A stretch of DNA of 64,000 bases from assembly GCF_037038585.1 (NCBI RefSeq), contig NC_092520.1:118837001-118901000 (forward strand). The letters run 5' to 3'. This document shows positions 53,124-64,000 of this stretch, in pieces; within the stretch, counting starts at the first letter, position 1, and each line of letters starts with the position of its first letter. The DNA is from Patagioenas fasciata. Its lineage: Eukaryota; Chordata; Aves; Columbiformes; Columbidae. Under the pieces are notes generated by a model that saw nothing but the letters and a program-made list of their open reading frames with translations, was not told the origin of the DNA and made no database searches. A program made the position numbers and the translations under genes.

Positions 53124-55782
53124 CAAACAGCTGAATATTTTCGTTCAAATTTCCTCCTTGTTTTTAAAAACAGGGTAACTAGAGGGGAAGATTTGTGCCT
53201 TGCTGGCTGAGGCTTCACTAATTTTTACAAGCAGCTGAAAATTGAGGCATTTAACAGGAAGAGTCATCCAACCTTAAGAGGCAGTGTTGCCCTCCAAAAG
53301 AACCCCCATAAGCTGGCAGGGATGCAGCCCCTGGTCCCCCTCCCACACCCAATGGTCCACATCCCACAACACCCTCTCTGCCAGCACCTCATGGAGCTAC
53401 ACAGCAGCAGCGTTTCACAGAATACAGCATCTCGGAAGGAAAAATGAGGAATTTCCCAAAAAAAAGCCTTGTTCAAAACATCCTGGCTTCATCACTCCCC
53501 AGGCATCCTGCTGCCTGGCACCTTTTTGTGCAGCACGTTGCACCCTGCTTGCCGCAGCACTGACCCGTCAGAGATGAAAGTACGGGGAAGAAAAGAGCAA
53601 TTCCAAGCACAAAGCACCAAATCCTGCTATATTCTCCCCAAATAAAATTCCTGTGGGTAAAAACATCATTTTCACTCTGACTGTATCCTCTCTGCAACAT
53701 TTTATTGGTGATTTAGCCTCCTGGACTCATGCCTAAGCCTTTCATGGAGAGTAAGGTGCTGATGGTTGTCACTGAAACTTTTTCAAGTTAAACTGTTTAA
53801 AGTTATGAGAATTTGGAGACCATAAGAAAAATTTCCTGGCAGGAATGAAAAACTAATGTAAAAACATCCAGTCTGCTCTAAAAACTATAACCTCTTTCTG
53901 GTAGCTATTTGAAAACAGCCTTTCTTATCCTCAGTCCCCATGTCTTTTCAAATGATCTTGACAAAAACTGTCCGTTAAGATACAGGTAAAATACAAACAA
54001 ATGACTGGCCTTAAAAGGTTAATTTGCAGTTTCTCTCCCTCTCTCCCCTGTGCAAGCACACATAATTTAATTTTTAATTTCAAGCTGAAGCTTTGAATAA
54101 GCAGGCAGACAGTTAAAGCTTTTAATGTGCATATAACAAAATAACTGTCTGTGTAAACCAAAGAATTTAAGAACCCTTCTTCCTCAGTCAAAAGCTGAAT
54201 GTTTATACCAAGCTGGAGGACACCTATGCTAAACCGTGGTTCATCACAACAATGCACCTGCGGAAGGAAAATATTGCAAGACCTGGGCTGGTGTCTCTTC
54301 TCCAGCGCTGGTCCGATGAAACCAGCTGCTGGTTTTGGTGACAATTAAATACATGCAATAGCAGATGCTATCTGCACCGAGCCGGCAACCTTTCGCAGTT
54401 TGCATCCCGTCAGCAGTCACATGAATGCCCAGGCACAGATCAAAGCCCTTCTGAATGCTCTGGTTCATGGTGCCAGCAGCAAAACATGTGATAGGGAAAA
54501 ATCCTTGCTCAGTATTTTTCTCATGTCACGAGAGGAAGAGAGGAAAACTGAGATGTTGCACCATTTGGTTGCCTTGAGGGCTAGCTCAGTCTTCCCAAAT
54601 TTAGGGTCAAATGAACATCTCAGGTGATAAAACGGGAGGTTAAAAAGGGATGCAGAGGAGGGTTTTGTAGTACAAGTCACTTTCAATGATAATGAAAAAA
54701 TATTTTTGTGATTAAGGCATATTGGCATCATTAAGACTTGACTCCTATTCCCAGCTGTGCCACAACTTTCCTGTGTGCAAAGTCACCTGCTCTCCATGCG
54801 CAGCTCCTCACCGTAAATATGCAAAGCCCCATTCCCTCCTCAGCGGAGAGCTCTGAGCTGCTGCCTGCAGCATGCCAAGGGAAGGGTTTTGGTCAGGGAG
54901 CCTTGGTGATTGCCATGGATGCTACAGGACAGCGATATTTTGCTTGGCTTTCAAGACACTTTGTTTTTTTTCACTTCTTTGGTATCTGCCATTTTTTTGT
55001 CTGTGGGAGGCAAAGGCAAAAGGTGGCGAGTCTGTTCTCCCACCCAGCCCCGCTCAGCAGAGGTAGGTGATACCACCAGCATTTTGGTGACAGGGCACCT
55101 CTCCGGGTCCTGCCTGCTGCAGCAAGGGGGGTGGCAGGAAGCAGGCTGGTGCTAGAGGTCACTGACCCCACCACACTCAGCAGAGGCAGATGCCACCTGG
55201 GAGGAATCAGCCTCAAACCAGCATGCAAAAGCAATGCATTTTTTTTGCCCGTGCAAGACTTAATGAACATTTTAATCTGCTGATCAAACGGTGCACATGA
55301 TGAACATTTTTTCCCAGATAAGCAAATAGACGAGAGAGACCTAATACTATCCTACTGTAGTCACCATCAATCCAAATTTGGAGATTAAAACATTACAGCC
55401 CTAAGCCAGAGACAAATGAAAACATTTCTAGCAAAAAAGCCAGCAATTTTTGCAAGTCAAACTCCTGCCAAGGTTACTGCATTACAAGCAAAGTGGTTGT
55501 GGGCACCTTGAGGAACTTCCTCAGCCTTCCTTGCCCTTCCAGCCTGAGCCATCGGCTCCATCTCATTTCAGCAAAAATCCTCTGTCTCTGCTTGCTCTCA
55601 CAACATTTTTCACATTACTCTCCGCTTTTCTTCTTGTAACCTAAATGATAACTTTGAAGAGAAGTTTGTGTAGAACAACGTGCATTTTTTTTTCTAAGCA
55701 TTTTCAGCTGCAAAGGAAAATTCTGTTTTACAATTATTTTAACTGCTTTCATTTAAAAAGAAAAGCAACCAGTTCTCAACTG

Positions 55783-55815
55783 AAAAAAAAAAAAAAAGAA
55801 AGACTTTTTTTTTTT
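55783..55815. repeat. A-run / T-run inverted repeat
   Basis: A15 followed by GAAAGAC and T11. It can fold as an A-T hairpin of about 11 bp and is probably length-unstable. Confidence 0.8.
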
Positions 55816-58327
55816 CTCCAAAATATTTTGCAAAGTGTTTTTTCTAAAGGGTTTTTGAGGGAGAAAACCAGACTTCCCATTCAGCTCTTTTCTTGTGGTG
55901 ACTTGACTGACTTCCCCACCACAGGTTGTAGCAAAATAAAATCAAGTCATGCAGAAGGACGAAGCATTCGCCTTGCTACAACTTAAAAACATCAACAACA
56001 CTAGGCAGGATGGCATAATCTCATTTACTCGGGTGGCTGCAAATGCTCTGGGGATACCCCTGTCATGTGTTGCACCATCTCTTATTCCTACCCCACCGAC
56101 TTCTAGACTACCAGCACAGGTATCATATTTCCCACTCTCGGCACACCATTTCTACATCCCCCACGTCCAGTTTTCCAGAGGTCGGTCACTTTAGGAGGAA
56201 ACACATCTCAAAGGCTTTGTGGATGCTGTCAAAGAGTGGTGGAACCCTGCAGTAGCAAGTGCACTAATCTGTTCCTAGCCAGCCAGATATTCTTTCAACT
56301 ATTTCCACAATGTAAAGAGTTTGTTTCTAATATTACTGGGTTGCAAAACACAAGTTTACAGTAAAGTTGGCCAAAGGCAGCCACATGCCTCTCTACCTCT
56401 GCCTGGTGCCCCACCACAGCATCTCCTTCTGGGGTGGCTGCTTCTCTCCTTTCCCATTGCTTTGGTCTCCTCTGATTAAAGTCTTACTTCTTCTTTTTAT
56501 AGTCCCTCGCTTTTATTGACATAGTGTAGTTGGGAGAGTGTTATCAAGGCATTAGCGCACCATATATATTAATGTGGTATTTAAATAATAGTATTTGTCT
56601 TATGTTACCTACAGGCATGTGCTCAGACAATAGCTCAGAGTTTGTTATTGTAGCTTTGCAAATACTTAATAAATCCATCGCTCCTCTCTTTTTTTTCACA
56701 ACTCTCCAAATTACATTTGTGTCACTCATTCCCCGGCAGGGTCCACCCCAGCTTTCATTGCTATAGAAATTCAACTTTGCATGTAATTTGATTGTTCCAG
56801 TCTCTCATTCTTCACCTAGACGGACTCATCTTCTGCGCCTGTCTCCCTCTTGGGGACAACAACAGACATGGTTGGAGTTAATGAAGACACAGTTATTAAA
56901 AAACCCAGACAGGCACAGGTGTAGGTACTCACCCCAGCGATATCCCACTCAACAGTGTTGTCCAAAAGCAAAGCCAAGGCTTATCTTCTCTCTGCTTCAC
57001 CCTTTTGTAGGAAGGGCCTGATCCCAATGGGTGCTTAAGATGAGAAAAACGGGAGCTCCCCAAGCAGTTGGTGCCAACTGCTTTTATTTCAGCAGAGTTA
57101 TTTTCCCGGCAAAGGATTACTTGAGTTTACTCCAGCTTGGCTGGGAATAAATACGCTTCACCTACGACTATAGATTTGGTCACGAGGGTGAAGAAACCCT
57201 CCAGGGCACAGCAGCTGCTCCTCCTGATACAGCCTTTCCTGTCACTGGGTTCTTGCTCAACACTCATTGAAATCAGGGCAAGTCTTGGATCAAAGAAGTG
57301 AGCACCATTAATAAGCCAGGAATTAAACAAAAGTCAGGAAGCCTTCCTAACCAAGGGAACCGGTAACTGCTCAGCTCCAGTTTGCCAGATGCAGCACTCC
57401 ATCGTGAGACTCAAGTCAAAACACACCAGCAGTGCCTGTTTGGGCTCCTCAGGGCTGGGGTGCGGGAAGCCGCTACAGCCTCTGCAGCTGGAGGCTGCGG
57501 CAAGGTGTACTCCCAGGGCATTTGGGCAACCTTAAATACACAACTCTCCTGGCAGAGTTGGCTCTTCCTGCTCCATGAGATGCTTGTGAAACCAGCATGA
57601 CCAAGGCCAGTGAGCGATGTTACACAAGGGGGAGGTGGCATTTATTTGTGAAGTCTCTGCAGAAGTTTATTTTACCTGCTCCTTCTCCCCCACACACAGA
57701 CACGCATGGCCCAGATGTCTGCCCAGGGCCACCCACACATGGTATGGAGGATGAGGGGATCCTCCCTGCATCTCCCAGGTGCCTCTTGGCCAGCAGTGAC
57801 AAACTAATCTGTGACCAGATCTTCCATGCCCATATGAGCCATTGCTGTTACCTTTCTAGCACAGCAACAACAAAAAGGACCGGCAGGTGCCATTATCGTG
57901 CTGGCAGTCACCCTATTGCCATCGCGGTGGGGTGAGGGTGACCACGGGTACAAAACCTCACAACGCAGAAACCACTGCAACTTGATAGCAATGGTAGAGG
58001 GAGCTTATTTGTGTTTATGCCTGTTCATTTTCTGCTGCATCTCTGACTATCCATTAACCACCAACCACAGCAGCCCTACCACATGGTTCATGACTTCACT
58101 AAGACCAGAGACCTAATTTTGCAACATTCACCATCTCCCTCAACACATAAACTTTCCCTCTAGCATGCACTGAGATTATTTAGCAGCACAAAAAGCAAAT
58201 TAAGGATGGTGGATGCTCAAAAGAGTAAAGCCCCAGCTTCCTTCACCACCTCACACATCTTCTGTCCTGAAGCACGGCTGCTTAAACCTCACATTTTGCC
58301 AGTGGCCGAGACATCTCCACATACCTC

Positions 58328-58953
58328 TGTCCTGGTTTTGTTAACAAACAAGTTTCTCTTTTAGTGAATTTGCCTGTCAGCTAAAGACTTCATATTAGCT
58401 GCATTTTCCTGCAGAACCAGATACATGTTTTGGTAAACCTAGCAATGGAACGCGAAGTTATTGATAAGCAGGGATGGACATCTTGTGAGAGGGGCAATGA
58501 GAAACAGGTGACCAAGAAACTGACCAACAGTGTATAACATCCCATTCACGTGAATACTTCATGTAAAAGTAGGAGATCATGAAGATCTCGTCCCTTTTCA
58601 TCCCTTTTGCTTAGGGCCGACATTAGGAGAGGATCTTGCTGATCATCCCTGCAAACTGAGCTCCAGTTGGCTGCAGAGTCCAATCCAGGACTTCGAGTGC
58701 CGGCTCTGCAGTTGTCAAGACTTTCAAGATTGGTTTTGTATATTTTGTATTATTTTCTCTATTCTTATTAGTAGCATTAGTAAAAGATTTTTAATTTTTC
58801 CAACTCCCTTCTCTCTGTCCTTCTTTCCCTCCCGATCGCCTGTCCTGAGTGGGAAAGGGGGTGGGGGGTCAAGGGGGGAGGTGGGGGGGCAGAGGAGGTT
58901 AACAATACATCTGCCAGGGTTTGATTGTCACCCCGCAATCAAAACCCGCGACA
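58328..58953 (+). mobile_element. Solo LTR of an avian endogenous retrovirus, fossil, with 5-bp target duplication
   Basis: 626 bp from TGTCCTGGTTTTG to CAAAACCCGCGACA. The ends are TG and CA and form an imperfect inverted repeat. They are flanked by perfect ACCTC repeats (58323-58327 and 58954-58958). A 5-bp duplication is usual for ERVL-like and some other avian groups; the family is not certain. There is no internal retroviral sequence, so this is a recombined solo LTR. The intact duplication suggests a fairly recent insertion. It lies between the two regucalcin genes in antisense orientation. Confidence 0.87.
58851..58889 (+). other. G-rich tract with G-quadruplex potential inside the solo LTR
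   Basis: Repeated runs of three to seven G separated by short linkers (AAA, T, TCAA, AGGT). It meets the simple G3+N1-7 pattern on the plus strand. Confidence 0.75.
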
Positions 58954-58958
58954 ACCTC

Positions 58959-59985
58959 AAAGAAGCAGAACAGTGACTTGCACACCCCTTGGTTCAAAGC
59001 AGCACCAAGGCCTCAGTGTGGGCCAGGCAGCTACTGACTCACCCACTGCCCACTCTGAGGGCAGAGCAGCCACAAGCAGACCCAGCAGAGAGAAACTGAC
59101 TCCAACCACTATGTACCGATTCTTGGAGCTGCCTGCAGAGAAAATGCACAGCCTGGGGCTCTCTTGGCCGTCAGTGGGTCACCCCCACAGCAGAACGGGT
59201 ACAGGTAGCTGTCTCACCCGGCATGGGAGGCGCACAGGCATGGGAATGTGTAACATGCCGAGAGCAAAATCTGCAGTTTAAAAAAACAACTGAGCTACAT
59301 CGCAGCTTTTTCAGCACATACACACCTGAAGTTACCAGCAAAAAAGCAACCCAGTGAATAACTTGCCATTGACAACAGGTACCGTGAAGAAATTACAATG
59401 AAACTTCCCTTTCCTGCACTTTCATAGCAGCAGTGGCCGTTTGGGCCCTCTTGCCTCTCTGGGGGAGTTTGGTTCAGCAGGAAGTACGTGCAGGTGGTGT
59501 TTTCTTTTAAACACCAATAGCCAAGAACGCCTGATGCATTCCTGTCATCATGGATCTCCCCAGAACAGGCTGAGATCTTCAGAGGATGGACAAAGGTGTG
59601 GTTCTTGCTCCCAAAATTTGGGGTTATATTTAACAAAATGAGCAACATAATGACATATGATGGGTGGAGATGAAGATCGGCTCCAGATGATCAATTTAAG
59701 CACAATCACAGCTGAGGTCTTAAAAATGTCACGTAAAAATGAAACTGCAGACACACAGTAGTAGGTATTAATGTTTTAGTTGTTGAGAACATTGTGGGAC
59801 AAACGAAGTTCCAGTTAAAGCAGCAGTAAGACCATAAATGAGGAACTTTGAAAATACCTGAAAGAGACACTACAAATAGTTTAATCTATAAATCAATATA
59901 GCAAATGAGATGGCAGGATAAACAATAAAAAGAAAATATATTAAAACATGATTAAATCATAAAAGAAAGTCACAATATTCAGTAG
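58959..59985. other. Region between the solo LTR and the second regucalcin 3' end
   Basis: No element recognised. A minus-strand open frame of 117 aa at 59295-59648 has no family match and no splice or promoter support. Confidence 0.55.
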
Positions 59986-59991
59986 TTTATT
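59986..59991 (-). terminator. RGN: RGN candidate polyadenylation signal (AATAAA on minus strand)
   Basis: TTTATT on plus, about 250 nt after the stop codon of the second regucalcin gene. Confidence 0.5.
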
Positions 59992-60237
59992 AGGGTGAGA
60001 ATCTTTTCAGTACAACAGAAAAAGCAGCATCAGATATTTAAAGCACTAGAGTTTAAGGGGAAAAAGTGATCAGCTTTAAAATATTCCATGTATTTCAGCA
60101 GTTTTTTCATCCTTTCCTGATGAGATATTATAATTGTGTCATGGTTTCAAAGCAAAAGATGCTCAACACCAGAGGAAGACCTTCTGACTTGTCTTGCTTA
60201 TATCAGTCCTCTATAATCCATTCTGAAGAGTGTACAT

Positions 60238-64000
<3,763 letters not shown>

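Larger units (their letters stand above)
52435..58322. other. Upstream region of the regucalcin paralogue, no recognised gene
   Basis: It should contain the paralogue's non-coding first exon and promoter, which I could not place. Simple repeats are at 53104-53123 (TTTTG)n and 55783-55815. Open frames here are unsupported. Confidence 0.55.

Noticed and set aside
53931-54344. 137-residue minus-strand frame upstream of the regucalcin paralogue
   Set aside because: No recognised family and no splice-consistent link to the downstream gene.
59295-59648. 117-residue minus-strand frame with several N-glycosylation-like sites
   Set aside because: No family recognised, no promoter or splice context, and it lies in the 3' flank of RGN.

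Overview
The window looks like a piece of a bird (sauropsid) chromosome. Host genes are split into short exons by GT-AG introns. Five fragments are CR1 LINEs, whose decayed ends still encode the CR1 ORF2 C-terminus, and two solo LTRs are of avian type. The sequence is mostly AT-rich, with one clear CpG island. There are no operons, CRISPR arrays or bacterial features. The species cannot be told from the sequence.

Layout. Positions 1 to about 8.45 kb hold the 3' nine coding exons of GTPBP6 (HflX-family mitochondrial GTPase) on the plus strand; its first exon or exons lie left of the window. Tail to tail with it is PLCXD1 (PI-PLC X-domain protein) on the minus strand. It has six coding exons between 10218 and 23965 and a probable non-coding first exon in the CpG island at 27.6-28.1 kb. 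The complete reading frame is 336 aa. GTPBP6 and PLCXD1 are also neighbours in the human pseudoautosomal region, so this is conserved synteny. Its introns carry two CR1 copies, one antisense solo LTR, and a 132-bp hAT-like miniature transposon with an intact 8-bp target duplication.

From about 28.1 to 45.7 kb I find no recognisable gene. There is one CR1 copy, simple repeats and a purine-rich tract. From 45.7 kb to the right edge lie two tandem minus-strand regucalcin (SMP-30/gluconolactonase) genes. The first, 45719-52431, is complete: six exons, 300 aa, and all metal- and substrate-binding residues kept. The second shows only its last two exons (60238-60288 and 60980-61134) and continues past 64000. 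The second is closer to mammalian RGN. The first is a diverged paralogue with an altered C-terminus. A solo LTR with a perfect 5-bp target duplication lies between them.

How they work: GTPBP6 acts on mitochondrial ribosomes, PLCXD1 is a phosphodiesterase-like protein, and regucalcin is a Ca2+-dependent gluconolactonase linked to ascorbate synthesis. These are separate genes that happen to be neighbours, not a joint pathway. I found no convincing undescribed system. The most interesting points are the tandem, asymmetrically diverged regucalcin pair, a phase-compatible candidate extra exon in GTPBP6, and the hAT miniature element.
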